A DNA stretch of 64,000 bases from Laguncularia racemosa (lineage: Eukaryota > Streptophyta > Magnoliopsida > Myrtales > Combretaceae): assembly GCA_037954665.1 (NCBI GenBank), contig JBBMOL010000137.1:682001-746000 (forward strand), given 5' to 3'. The translations under genes were made by a program, and so were the position numbers. Below are positions 12,056-22,543 of this stretch, piece by piece; the first letter of the stretch is position 1; every line of letters begins with the position of its first letter. Under the pieces are notes generated by a model. It was not told the origin of the DNA. It searched no databases and was given only the letters and a program-made list of their open reading frames with translations.

Positions 12056-13250
12056 AGGAATACTTATGTGTTCCAAAAGGAAGGCAAACAAGTTATTCTG
12101 AATCCTATGTCACCTTTAAAGGTCCAACATGTCCAGCAACAGATTAGTCGACCATCAGAGGTTAAAAGGGCTTTAATATAGTGTGATGATTCTGGGGAAA
12201 AGAAGGTATTATTGATGGGACAAGGTGAGATGGAGAGGTTAATTACAGAAGAGGCTCCAACATACTTGCTTCAGTTGAGGTGTGTATTAGGGTTATAGGA
12301 GCCACAATCTCTACCTCCGACAGTTTCTCAAGTATTGAATGAGTATACTGAAATTTTTCTTGATGATTTGCCAACAGGATTACCACCTTTGAGAGGGATA
12401 GAGCATGCCATTGTTCTTATGCTCGGTTCAGTGTTACCAAACCGACCTGCATATTGCATGAATCCTAAGGAGGCTAAGGAATTGAAGCGCCAGGTAGATG
12501 AATTGGTTGAATGGGGGGTTTGTTAAAGAGAGTCTCAGCCTATGCGCTGTTCCTGCCCTTCTTATTCCTAAAAAGGATAGTACTTAGAGAATGTGTATTG
12601 ATAGCAGAGCCATCAACAAAATCACCATCAAATACATGTATCCTATTCCTAGACTTGATGATATGTTAGATGAGCTACATGGTTCATAGGTTTTCTCCAA
12701 AGTGGATCTTAAAAGTGGATATCACCAGATTCAGATGAGAGAAGGGTATAAATGGAAGACCGCTTTTAAAACACGTCATGGACAATATGAGTGGTTGGTT
12801 ATGCCCTTTGGTTTGAGTAATGCTCCTAGTACTTTTATGAGGTTGATGAATCATGTATTGAAAGAATTTCTAGGAAAATTTGTTGTTGTTTATTTTGATG
12901 ATATTCTAATCTACAGTAAAAACCTAGAACATCATGTGGAGCATCTTCAGGCAGTATTTTCAGTATTGAAGACAACAACTATTTGCAAATATCCAGAAGT
13001 GTTCCTTTTACCAAACTGAGGTAACATTTTTGGGTTTTGTTGTATCTGGTTCAGGTGTTAGGGTAGATGAGGAGAAAGTGAGGGTAATCAAGGAATGGCC
13101 AACACCCACTTCAGTTACTGAGGTAAGAAGTTTTCATGGACTTGCATCCTTTTATAGACACTTTGTCCAAAATTTTAGTAATATTGTTAGTCCTCTCACA
13201 AAACTGACTAAAAAGAGTGTGCCTTTTGTCTGGAGTGAAAAGGTTTAGAA
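12056..13250 (+). pseudogene. Protease-RT linker and RT of O
   Basis: Resumes the O reading after the A1 TSD with the protease tail and a CRPSE-like linker. RT begins near 12300 (NEYTEIFLDDLPTG, LPPLRGIEHAI). A frameshift near 12525 and several stops break the fingers region. From 12702 the sequence is clear: DLKSGYHQI, EWLVMPFGLSNAPSTFM and the intact catalytic YFDDILIYS near 12893. A stop at 13017 and a frame change precede FLGFVVS-type sequence at 13030-13248. It is the only Met-primed element here with a near-complete RT, so it is the best available relative of the missing autonomous partner. Confidence 0.88.
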
Positions 13251-13740
13251 GAGTTTTGAAGAGATAAAAGAAAAACTCACTTGTGCTCCATTATTAGCTT
13301 TACCTAATTTTGACAAAGTTTTTGAGTTAGAATGTGATGCTTCTGGGATTGGAATTGGTGTTGTATTAATGCAGGAAAAGAGACCTATAACATACTTTAG
13401 TGAGAAGTTGAGTAGTGCAACTTTAAACTATTCTATATATGATAAGGAATTTTATTCCTTAGTAAGGGCTCTCATGACGTGGCAGCATTATCTCCTCCCG
13501 AAAGAGTTTATTGTTGCTAAGGGCTCTCATGACATGGCAGCATGAATCTTTAAAAAATTTTAGGGGACAACATCATTTGTCTAAGCGCCAAGCTAAGTGG
13601 GTGGAGTTTTTGGAGGGTTTTGCTTATGTGATAAAGTACAAAAAGGGTAATCAAAATATTGTTGCTAACACTTTATCATGACGGTATGTACTTATCACTT
13701 CTCTTCAGTCAAAACTGCAAGGTTTTGAGTTATTAAAAGA
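13251..13740 (+). pseudogene. RNase H of O with a local duplication
   Basis: ECDASGIGIGVVL (first Asp), a TYFSEKLSSATLNY segment and YDKEF (Glu) are readable. Where the family has the third acidic motif (SDH-type), the sequence instead holds a second copy of the 26-base TAAGGGCTCTCATGAC... segment (13463-13488 repeated at 13518-13543, one mismatch). The copy seems to have replaced that site. After it the domain resumes (RQAKWVEFLEGF, YVIKYKKGN) and ends near a stop at 13679. Confidence 0.82.
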
Positions 13741-15227
13741 ACAATATATATATGATGAGGAATTCAAGACTGTTATGGAGAGGTCATGGGTGCAAGATGT
13801 ATGATGGATATTGCATGATAGAGGGGTTTCTATATAAATCAGGAAAACTATGTATTCTATCTAGATCTATGAGGGAATTATTGGTGAGGGAAGCACATGC
13901 AGGTGGTTTGTTAGGTTATTTTAGTGAGAAGAGAACCTTAGCCATATTGAGGGAGAATTTCTATTGGAAGGGTATGATAAAGGATGTTCATAGGGTATTA
14001 GAAAGGTGTGGTATTTGTAAGAGAGCTAAAGGGAAGAAAGGTGCACAAGGTGAGTATATGCCTTTACTTATACCATATAAACCTTGGACTGACATCAGTA
14101 TGGATTTTGTGTTGGGATTACCTAGAACACAAAGGGGGAAAGACTCTATTATGGTAGTTGTTGATCAATTCAGCAAAATGTCACACTTTGTGCCATGTCA
14201 CAAAACAGATGATGCTCTTTTTATTGCTAACCTTTTTGTGTAGGAAATTGTCAAATTACATGGAGTTCCACACAGTATAGTGTCAGATAGAGATACTAAG
14301 TTTCTTAGTTTCTTTTGGAAGACATTATGGAGAAGACTAGGTACTAAGCTTATGTACAGTACCTCTTGCCATCCACAGATAGACGGATAAATAGAGGTTG
14401 TCAACCGCACGCTTGGGAATCTACTAAGAGCAACAGTTGGCAAGAATCTTACTGATTAGGACTTATGTCTTCCTATTGTTGAGTTCACTTACAATAGGTC
14501 TACTCATAGTTCAACCAGTAAGTCTCCCTGTGAAGTTTTTTATGGCTATAATCCTTCTATTCCATTGGATTTTATAGTAGGACCAGCGACAAATGAAGAG
14601 AGTCTTAGTGGAGTTGATTGAGCCAGACAAATTCAGCACATCCATAATAAGACAACTGAAAACCTTCAGAAGACCTAGGAACAGTAGAGAATCCAGGGAA
14701 ACAGACACAGGAAAGTTCATCTTTATAATCCAGGTGACTTAGTCTGGATTAATCTTAGCATGGACAGGTTTCCACATAAGAAGTCACAAAAGCTGTCTCC
14801 TATGTTAGACGGACCATTCAGGGTTTTAAAGCGCATCAACAATAATGCCTATCGTATAGAGTTACCAGGAGAGTATGGAGTATCAGCGACCTTTAATGTC
14901 TCAGATCTATCACCATACTTATCAGTTGACATGCATGAAGACTTATTAGATTTGAGGGCAAATCTTCCAGAAGCCAGAGGAGATGATAGGAATCAGACTC
15001 CTACAGGACCTATCACCAGGGCTCGATTTAAGGGTCTCCATAATTTAGTTTTGAGAATCTTGCTTAAGAAACCTAATCTTGAGAAAGCTAATCTTTTTTC
15101 TACATCTCTACATTATAATTGTAGTGCATTTCAGCAGGCTCACTTATCAGTCCTACAGGATACCAAATTACCTATACTTTTGAGTGAGTCAGGATTCTCC
15201 ACGGGGCCTAATTCAAAAGTATCTTGA
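13741..15227 (+). pseudogene. Integrase and C-terminal tail of O
   Basis: The zinc-binding region keeps HAGG and CGIC, but the second His is Tyr (LLGYFSEKRT). The core has DISMDFVLGLP (Asp), VSDRDTKF (Asp) and IEVVNRTL (Glu). Stops lie near 14243, 14390 and 14457 among others. From 14760 the frame is open: LDGPFRVLKRI, FNVSDLSPYL, EDLLDLRANLPEARGDD, then PITRAR. The LTR starts at 14984, inside the GDD codons, so the last ~80 residues up to the stop near 15227 are LTR-encoded. They include the FQQAHLS motif also found in V and X. No chromodomain was recognised. Confidence 0.85.
14971..14983 (+). other. Polypurine tract of O
   Basis: AAGCCAGAGGAGA directly precedes the LTR start TGATAGG. The same purine-rich block (GAGGCCCGAGGAGA-like) precedes the LTRs of U, V and X, and it also encodes the EARGD residues. 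Confidence 0.8.
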
Positions 15228-15982
15228 AGACTGGCATCATGAAGACTCATTTCTTTTATATATTTCTCCTTTGTATGGACAATTTTATGTTGTATTTTGT
15301 TTTAGGACACTTTCTTTTTTATTGTAATTTCCATTTAAGACTGGCTACCTTACAAGTGGCAAACTTGTAATTTTTGTCCATTTTCTAACCCTAGGAGTAG
15401 CAAGTATAAATACTTGCTTATTGAACATCACATTTTCGTGAGAGAGCTTAAGGTTTCCTTAGTTCAATTTCCTCTTATCAATTTCAATTTCCAATAGTTG
15501 AAATTGTAGCGAGTGCAACAAAAAGGGTAATTGTGAGTAATATCAATTCCTTCTTTGTTGTGTTTCCTTTTCATCACTAGTGAGTCATATCTAGGGTTGA
15601 TTTGGATATTCTTGGTCAGTTTTTTTTTTATTGCAATTGTGATCAAATATCATGTTATGAAATTGATTGTTTTAGTATTTGATATCATCATTAATATTGG
15701 AATCATTTGTGGCATGAATTTTCATTGTGGAAAGAGGATAAAGTCACGGTTTTAGATCTGTTCTCTTGATATAATTCACGTAGATTTCACTTGCATTTGT
15801 TGTTATTTGGTGAGGTTTATCCTTGTTAGATTGTTGATTGCATCTTTGGACCTTTGGATTTCATCAAAATTCCAATAGGGTTCACGCAATTTCTAGTCTA
15901 ATTGAACCGATTTATGTTTATTAGTTGGGGTTTGTTTCTTTGATTCATTTGCATGTGCTTGGGCTTGGTTTTGAGCACATCA
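14984..15982 (+). repeat. Right LTR of O
   Basis: 999 bp from TGATAGGAATC to GAGCACATCA. The start was placed by analogy with U, V and X, where target duplications prove that the LTR begins at TGATAGG/TAATAGG. It contains the palindromic TATA at 15399-15418. Confidence 0.88.
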
Positions 15983-16691
15983 CTTATCTTCCTCTATGCG
16001 GACTATCCTTCTTGGCATTTTATCCCTCCAACGCCTAGCAAAAGCAATCTGTGACTAGTCAAAATTCTGCTCCATTTACTAATGAAATTGATCCATCTTC
16101 TCTCTAAACATTCATGTCATCTTCTTAGTTAAAGTTTCCATGATCAATTTTGTATCAATTTCCCCCATCACCCTTTTAGGAGAATTTCTATTTGACATAG
16201 TGCTGTACAAGAAAATGTTAGGAGTAATAAAATGTAATCTCTCAAATTCACTCACTCACGTGTTTCACTTAAATCGCTTTACTGTTCTCACCAATCCTTA
16301 TCCACTCAAATTTCTCTTTTCAGTTCTTTTGGAACTAACAATCTAATTGGATTTGTTCTTGTAGAAATTTACCCAACTTTCTTAACAGTAGCTTCATAAT
16401 ACGATTTAACAAGATTCATAGAGCACTACGAATTTAACTAAGGATCACCACAAACTCTAATTCACAAATTTATAACACGACTTTTTTTTTTTATACAAAT
16501 TTTCTTTTTGATTCTTGAGAAAGGAAATGTGTATGATTCCTTTCAAACACTAATAACAATCAAATTGAAATCTACTTTCAAATCAATCTAAAGAATGATT
16601 TTTTTTTTTATCCAAACCCTAGATCTAAGAATAGGTAATTGAAATAACAAAAAGGTAGGCAATCCTGACAAACCCGATTGCTCTTATACCA
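15983..16691 (-). other. Internal fragment of copia-like element K
   Basis: Lies downstream (minus strand) of the K primer site and is cut by O at 15982. On the minus strand a short FARRWRDKMPRR-like stretch near 15990-16060 suggests decayed coding sequence that was not recognised. The rest is AT-rich with T-runs at 16482 and 16600. No clear domain. Confidence 0.45.
16680..16691 (-). other. Primer binding site of K
   Basis: Minus strand TGGTATAAGAGC, one mismatch from the initiator-Met site. It is separated by two bases from an LTR end at 16694 (TGATGCG on the plus strand). Confidence 0.7.
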
Positions 16692-16850
16692 AATGATGCG
16701 AACCCCACCAATCCGTAACGAAACTCGACACTTGATTTGCTAATCTCACAACCTATGGATCTCTCAAGAATAATGGACACTGTGACCCTTTGTCTATAAA
16801 TGAGACAAAACCTTGGTATATGCGATAACACCACTAGAGTCAGTAATGTG

Positions 16851-17735
16851 AGCCAAATGGGTTAGCCCGCTGCTACCCGCATCAGTCCGCGGGTCAGCAA
16901 AATCGGCCCGCCCTACCACGCGGGCCAATGCAAGCTGGCCCGCGACGACTCGTAGTGGCCTGTGGAAGTGGAAGAGAAGGACGAGGAGTCGAAGACTGTC
17001 AACTGTGCTGTCGTCTTCGGTTTGTGACTGTGAGTGTGGAGGGACGAGGGAGGAGTCGAGGCGAGGATGATGGTTGACAGACTAAGGAGTGTGTGTGTGT
17101 GATTGTGACTAAGTGTCTCATTCTCGTGCAGTCATCTGAGTGTGGAGGGACGAGGGAGGAGTCGAGGTGAGGATGACGGTCGATGGATGAGGAGTTGAGG
17201 ACGACGGACGAGGAGTCGAGGATGACGGTCGACGGATAAGGAGTTGAGGACGACGGACGAGGAATCGAGGACGACGGTCGACAGACGAGGGAGTGTCAGT
17301 GTGTGACTGTAACTGAGTGTCTCCTTCTTGTGCAGTTGTGTAAGTGTGATGCTCGTGATGGTGTGGGTGTGTGTGGACTGCTGCGGACTGTGGTGCGGAG
17401 TGCGGACGTGCGATGTTTCCTTTATTGTCTTCTCCTCACCGAAGTCTAAAGTCTTCAACTGGCGGGCTACTATGGTGCTATCTCGTCATCGTCACTTCAG
17501 TTAACGTCAACGTTGGCGTCGTCAGTCGTCACGTCATTAGTCTTCAGTCCTCAGTTGTCCTCGCCTATCGGTATCTACTATCAATGACAGAGCATAGCAC
17601 AGCATTTTTTTTTCGGGTCCGCGGGCCAACCTGCGCCTACAGGAACTTGCCCGCTCTGCCCCGCGGGTTACGTGGGCATGGGTCAAAATGGCCCGCAGCT
17701 TCAACGGGCCAAAAGTTTTGGCCCGCTTCGCAATT
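16851..17735. mobile_element. GC-rich island, possible decayed hAT-like non-autonomous element
   Basis: A sharp compositional break inside AT-rich K. Both ends are packed with GGCCCGC/GCGGGCC motifs (16861-16945 and 17617-17732), and the centre has simple repeats. Subterminal GGCCCG clusters are known from some plant hAT elements, but no terminal inverted repeat or 8-bp duplication could be fixed, so the class is only a suggestion. The ORFs across it are low-complexity and not credible genes. Confidence 0.4.
17033..17300. repeat. Minisatellite in GC-rich island
   Basis: A ~50-base unit (GACGACGGACGAGGAGTCGAG-type core, followed by GATGACGGTCGACGG) is repeated about 2.5 times. The flanking block GTGTGGAGGGACGAGGG occurs at about 17035 and again at about 17143. 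Confidence 0.75.
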
Positions 17736-18008
17736 AACAGCTTTAAACGCTACAATTGATTATAGAAGGATCGATTGATAAGTTTTGGATGAACGCCACG
17801 TATTCAAAATCTGATAAGTTTAATTAGTTCTGTCAAGAATAAAAAAGAAAAACTCTCAATTTTATGAATAAACTTTGCCAAAAGGATTCCTACAAATGAA
17901 TGTGTGACGACTATTTATAGTTTCATAACAAAAGCACACAAAAACGTATAAAAAAAACCTTAATTGCGACTAAGGAAAACATTATACACCGGCGACCTAA
18001 GCCTCCAA
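17736..18008. other. K LTR remainder between GC island and R
   Basis: AT-rich LTR sequence with no gene. It contains CTATTTATAG near 17910, a possible TATA region of K in reverse. It ends with TCCAA (18004-18008), the left target duplication of R. Confidence 0.55.
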
Positions 18009-18713
18009 TGATGGGAATCAAACCACTGCAGCCATAGAATCCATTAGCTAAGTAAAGAGCTATAGGACTATAGAACCTAGCATTGAGAGTCTTTCTTGAA
18101 CAAATGGAACCAAGACATTCACATAGTGTCTTTATTTATTTTATATAATTGTTTTGTGTTTTTATCAGGTACATTTATAAGTATTACAGGATGGCAAACA
18201 AAAACACTAATGCTTGATGTGTGAGCTATTCTTAGACCTATAAAAAGCAAGAGAAAACTAGCCATACATTGTTATAAATTGATGTGGAGAACCGGCTAGC
18301 ACTTGCTCTAAGAGGACCGACTTATGTAATATTTTGTCTTGTTTATTTTTCCTTATTTAGAATAGGTATAAATACTTGTGAAAGAGGGGATTGAGAGGAG
18401 ACTTTTTAGATTTATTCTCAACTACATTTTGTCATGTAAAGCTCTCTCTTTTCATGCTTAAACACTCTTATCAATTCATCAAGAATTGTGGTGAGTTGGC
18501 TTGTTGTTGTGTGTAATATCAATGCTTTCAAGTCCATTTCCTAATTCCTACTAGTGTGTTACATCTAGTAAGCAATTGGGATTATCATTCTCTCTTAATT
18601 TTTACGCAATTAGGGTTCAATTCTAATTTAGGGTTCATGCCAATTTGATTGGAAATTGTTATCTTGTTTCTTCCATCCTTGTTTAATATTGTAATTAGCT
18701 TTGGAGCACATCA
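18009..18713 (+). repeat. Left LTR of R
   Basis: TGATGGGAATC...GAGCACATCA. The first ~270 bases are homologous to the pol tail in other families. TATAAATA sits near 18367 but the palindrome is degraded. The hairpin CAATTCATCAAGAATTG is at 18472-18488. Confidence 0.92.
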
Positions 18714-18718
18714 TAATT

Positions 18719-18730
18719 TGGTATCAGAAC
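18719..18730 (+). other. Primer binding site of R
   Basis: TGGTATCAGAAC, one mismatch to the initiator-Met site, five bases after the LTR. Confidence 0.87.
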
Positions 18731-19442
18731 ACGGTTTTAAGGAAGGGAATTCATGATTTTCAATTTGGGGATTTAGCATTCTTGTTGTGCCATTTAGCAA
18801 TTGTTGTTGATTGAAGTGAAATTGAAGGCATTGTGTTGAGTAGAGCCATGTTTATCTTGCTTGTTGCGGATTAGAGTTATGGAATTTAGATTTGCAATTT
18901 TTCTTCTCCTTCTTGTCATGAGATCCTAGCTTAGAAGATTGAGAATTCATTTCAATTTGATTCCATGATTGCTCTTGTGTAGTAATTGTGCATTAAATTT
19001 CTATGATTGCACCTTGACTAGAGATTAGAAGTATTTATGCCGTGATTGTGGATGTTGTGTCGTGCATGTGTAATTGAGCGTTGAAGGGATTTTGTATGTG
19101 GAGTGTGTTTACCATTTGTGTCGTGGAGAGTGTGTTGAACATTGAAGAAGTTGTACTTTGTTGATGTGAATTTGTGCCGTAGGTCAAGTGGTGCCGTGAG
19201 GGTGTGGTACTTAGTTGTGTATGTAATTGTACCTGAGGTGTGTTGATCCTTAAGGTTGTGTTGTCTTGTGGGAGTGTGTGTATATTGTGGGTGTAAGTAT
19301 GTTGAACCATAGAGGTGTTGGTGTAAGTATGTGTTGTTGTTGTGATATAAGTGGAGTGGAGTATGTTGTTGTTGTGAAGAGGTGATTGTGAGTATGTATA
19401 TATATAAAAGAAAAATTGTTGTTGAGGTGTAATTCATAAACC
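18731..19442 (+). other. Leader of R
   Basis: About 710 non-coding bases, strikingly G/T-rich and C-poor from 19030 to 19440. The long minus-strand frames over it (19018-19449, 19035-19310) are Thr/His-rich artefacts of this bias. Confidence 0.7.
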
Positions 19443-20640
19443 ATGTCAAATGATAATGTGAATGGTGGGATTGGAAATGAACCTAACAATCAGGTTGGAG
19501 GAGGTCAAGATGTCATGCTGCAGGTGGAAGAACACTAAAAGAACAATTATAGGATCTCACCACTATTGTTGCTCCATTAGCAACATGGGTTGATCAAATA
19601 ACATTACCACAACTACCAGTGGCAAATCCACAGGCACCCCTACCTCGAGTAGCCTATCATAATGCACAAAGGGGAGGAACAGTTGGAGGAAATAGGGGTA
19701 GGAGAATGGAAGGAGATTATCATGCTTTTAGGGAGGAAAGGGATGATAATTTTGAGAATGAGCCTTACCCAAACCGTGAGTTTAGGCCGCCTTGGTGCCT
19801 GGAGTATGTAAAGTTGAAAATGCCTTCATTTGCTGGAAGGGGTTCTATAGAGGATTATTTAGATTGCGAGGATAAGGTACAAGGCCTATTTTAGTGTTAT
19901 GAAATTAATGATTACACTCATATTTGTCTTGCAGCGGTTGAGTTTACAAGCTATGCTACCTTATGGTGGAAGAATCTTGTAGCTAGTAGACAAAGAGATG
20001 GTGAGGTTGAGATACATACCTGATAGGGAATGAAACGGGTTACGAGGAGGAGGTTTATACCAGGGCACTATAGATAGGACTTGTTCATGCATCTTTAGAC
20101 AATGAGGCAGGGAGGCAAAACTATTGACGAATATGTATAGGGGTTTGACACATTAATGATTAAATGTGGGTCAGTTAAATCTTCTGAACATACCTTAGCA
20201 CGATTTGTGTCAAGGTTAAAGTATGAATTACTTGTATTATGGAGCTTTAGAGGTATTACGCCCTTAATGAGGTCATCCGGCTAGCTCTAAAAGTGGAGAG
20301 ATAGAGGCGATCTAACTCGTTTCGAGCAGCGAGCAATAGGTATGGAACTTCTACAAAACCTCATGGGTCAAATAGTCAGCAAGTTGAACAAAAGGGAATA
20401 GGGGGAATTGATAAGACTGTGGACACAAATACAACTATTATTGATAGAGAGAGGGGAATTTTTGGAAAGGGAAAGGCGGTTGTTGGGGTTGATATTCGAT
20501 AAACAGTACCGAGGTCATCAAGTGGAAAGATGCGTCAAACTAAATGCGTCAAATGCATTGGCTTTGGACACATGGCTACTCAGTGTCCCAACAAAAGGGT
20601 GATGACTACTATGGAGGTGGAAAATACAGAGGGTAAGGAA
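19443..20640 (+). pseudogene. Gag of R
   Basis: Starts MSNDNVNGGIGNE at 19443. A frameshift near 19520 leads into RTLKEQL, TLPQLP, the EGDYHAFREERDDNF and PYPNREFRPP segment, and MPSFAGRGSIEDYLD. The capsid-like region TLWWKNLV follows at about 19960. Stops and frame changes break it repeatedly (for example near 19894 and after 20010). A CCHC knuckle, C-V-K-C-x4-H-x4-C, is intact at about 20540-20590. It packages element RNA when functional. P carries the closest gag in this window. Confidence 0.85.
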
Positions 20641-21165
20641 GAGATACTTGAGCCAACTAATTTGTCAATAGTGCTACAAGAGTATTATGATGATCTTGAT
20701 GCTGAGGCACATGAAAACAAGGGAAATGATGAATATCTATCTATTAATGTGTTGCGTAGGGTAATGACTACATCTCTAGATGTTGGGGATGTATAGAGGA
20801 AAAACCTATTCCATACTCCCTATTGGGTTCAAGGTAATCTGTGTGCTCTTTTTATTGATGGTAGTAGTTGTACAAATGTAGTAGCTGCTGCAATAGTAAA
20901 TAGATTGCAACTAGTCACTAGTCCACATTCTCATCTCTATAAATTGCATTGGTTGAGCATACAAGGCAGTCTGTATGTCACTCAAAGGGCTAAGGTTCCA
21001 ATCAGCATAGGGGAAAAATACCATGATGAAATTGTTTCTGATGTTCTTCTTATGTGCGCATTTCATATACTACTGGGTAGACCTTAGTTGTTTGATAGGA
21101 GAGTACTACATGATGGGTTTAGAAACACCTATGTGTTTTAGAAGGATGGTGGATGGGTTGTCTTG
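20641..21165 (+). pseudogene. Protease of R
   Basis: Follows gag directly. DEYLSINVLRRVMTT is followed by an in-frame TAG near 20795, then NLFHTPYWVQGNLC, the active-site-like LFIDGSSCTNVV near 20850, KLHWLSIQGSLYVT and HILLGRP near 21075. A TAG follows GRP where other copies have Trp. After it, FRNTYVF matches the protease tail of other copies. Gag-protease adjacency is as expected for the intact family. Confidence 0.85.
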
Positions 21166-21325
21166 ACTCTATGTCACCAAATGAGGTATACGAGTTCCAA
21201 GAACAAATCAACAAAATTATTGGGCAATCAAGACTTCAAGGCGACAAGCACCTGTAAACTAAGGTTTTCAGTCTAGGAAAAGACCCATTAGATTTGAGGG
21301 AAAATCTTCTACAAGCCTGAGAAGA
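21166..21325 (+). pseudogene. Pol tail joined to protease in R
   Basis: MSPNEVYEFQEQINK (protease-RT linker) runs, across a few stops, into DPLDLRENLLQA and the LTR start. In O these segments are separated by about 2.8 kb of RT-RH-INT. The last bases (CCTGAGAAGA, 21316-21325) are the polypurine tract. Confidence 0.8.
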
Positions 21326-21759
21326 TGATGGGAATCAAACCACTGCAAGCACATAATCCATTAATCGAGCAAAGAGCTAGAGGATTACAAAACCTAGCAT
21401 TGAGAATCCATCTTGAACAAATGGAACCAAGGCATTCACATAGTGTGTTTATTTATTTTATATAATTATTTTTCATTTTTATCAAGTACATTTGTCGGTA
21501 TTATAGAATGGCGAACAAACACACTAATACTTGATGTCTGAGCTATTTTTGGAACTACAAAAAGCAGGAGAAAACCAGCTATACATTGTTATCAATTGAT
21601 GTGGAGAACCAGCTAGCACTTACTCCAAGAGGACTGATTTATGTAATATTTTGTCTTGTTAATTTTTTCTTATTTAGAATAGGTATAAATACTTGTAAAA
21701 GAGGGGATTGAGAGGAGACTTTTCAAACTTATTTTCAGCTATATTTTGCTGTGGAGAGG
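21326..21759 (+). repeat. Right LTR of R, part 1
   Basis: Matches 18009-18430. Broken at 21759 by solo LTR M, with the TSD AGAGG at 21755-21759. It continues at 22520-22543 and 30683-30917. Confidence 0.92.
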
Positions 21760-22514
21760 TGTTACGGAGTTCTTCTGCTCTAATACCAAATGATACGATT
21801 GCTCTGATACCAAATGTTACGAAATTCTTCTACTCTGATACTAAATGTTATGAAATCCTTTAATATTTTTAGGGTTTTCTCTATCTTGGTACTTTTGAAT
21901 AAAAACAAGGATATGGATAAAATTACCAATCTATAGATGCCAAGATTGATAAAATTAAATTGATTCGCAATCAAAACATAGAACGATAGAAACCACGTTC
22001 TATAAATCAATCATTAAGGTTAAAGAATTCCAAGAATTCAATAACAATGTTCGCTACAAATTCTATAGGAACCAAGAATTTGATAAGAACAACTAGAATA
22101 AAGGGAAATCCAATTCTCAATATTAAAAAAAAAACTCTCTAAAGAGGATTCACACACTCAAAAGTGTTTTTCTTTCAACAAAAATAACATTCTATTCGAA
22201 ATACCCTAAAGATGACTATTTATATCATGCCTAAAAGTAACCTAAGGACATATTAATAAAATTGTGCGAAGTCATTCAAGGCTAGCTCAAGGCTAGCCAA
22301 AGGCCGACGGCCTACATATAAGCCAACACCAAGGCCGGCGGCCTTGAAGTTAATTTGGCCAACCTTCATTTAAGGTCGGCTTAAGGCTGGCCGAACTTCG
22401 CCTTGTGTCATCCTACGCTTATTTCCTCCCTTTTTGGACCCCGTATTGCCACCTATAGCTCGGATTGACTTTGATTTCTTTGGTGCTTGTATCTTAGCTC
22501 TTGGAATCGTATCA
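21760..22514 (-). mobile_element. Element M: solo LTR with iterated LTR-end/primer-site units
   Basis: A 755-bp insertion starting TGTTACGG and ending CGTATCA, flanked by AGAGG (21755-21759 and 22515-22519). On the minus strand its 3' end is a series of three units in which an LTR-like end (CGTAACA or CGTATCA) is joined to a primer-like site (reverse of GCTCTAATACCA at 21777, GCTCTGATACCA at 21801, ACTCTGATACTA at 21832). No internal coding sequence remains. It is probably copia-like, and the TSD shows it integrated as a unit or recombined to a solo LTR. Confidence 0.82.
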
Positions 22515-22519
22515 AGAGG

Positions 22520-22543
22520 TCTCTATTTTCATGCCTAAACGCT
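22520..22543 (+). repeat. Right LTR of R, part 2
   Basis: A 24-base piece of R LTR left between M and A2. It aligns with 18450-18470 (TTTTCATGCCTAAAC) and ends in the A2 TSD ACGCT (22539-22543). Confidence 0.85.

Larger units (their letters stand above)
1..15982 (+). mobile_element. Element O: chromovirus-like Ty3/gypsy retrotransposon, interrupted by A1
   Basis: Left LTR (1-765, beginning before the window), Met-type primer site, leader, protease, RT, RNase H, integrase and right LTR (14984-15982) lie in order on the plus strand. The Athila-like element A1 splits it just after protease. The order PR-RT-RH-INT and motifs such as YFDD and LLGRP identify Ty3/gypsy. The RT resembles CRM/Galadriel/Reina chromoviruses, but no chromodomain was recognised. 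No gag core or zinc knuckle lies between leader and protease, so O is gag-less. Many stops and frameshifts make it inactive. The right flank begins CTTAT; the matching left TSD is outside the window. Confidence 0.9.
16694..18008 (-). repeat. 5' LTR of K, right part displaced to 30923
   Basis: The LTR starts TGATGCGAACC next to the primer site, is interrupted by the GC-rich island (16851-17735), and continues to 18008, where R is inserted. After R it resumes at 30923 and plausibly ends CTTTATCA at 31084. The 17800-18000 part resembles solo LTR M (same order of AAACTCTC, CTATTTATA and CCTAAG segments), so K and M are probably related families. Confidence 0.6.

Noticed and set aside
14880..15230. 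Chromodomain at the integrase C-terminus of O
   Set aside because: No aromatic-cage pattern seen after NVSDLSPYL; the tail is the DLR...PITRAR type.
15240..15982. LTR start at TGAAGA (15240) for the O, X and P families
   Set aside because: The X target duplication TTCTT and the U, V and R duplications place the LTR start ~255 bases earlier at TGATAGG/TGATGGG, next to a purine block.
17132..17778. ORFs of 108 and 135 codons in the GC-rich island
   Set aside because: Opposite-strand overlapping frames across a minisatellite and GGCCCG clusters; no recognisable domain.
19018..19489. Thr/His-rich minus-strand ORFs in the R leader
   Set aside because: They are the complement of a C-poor GT-rich leader; the bias removes stop codons on that strand.
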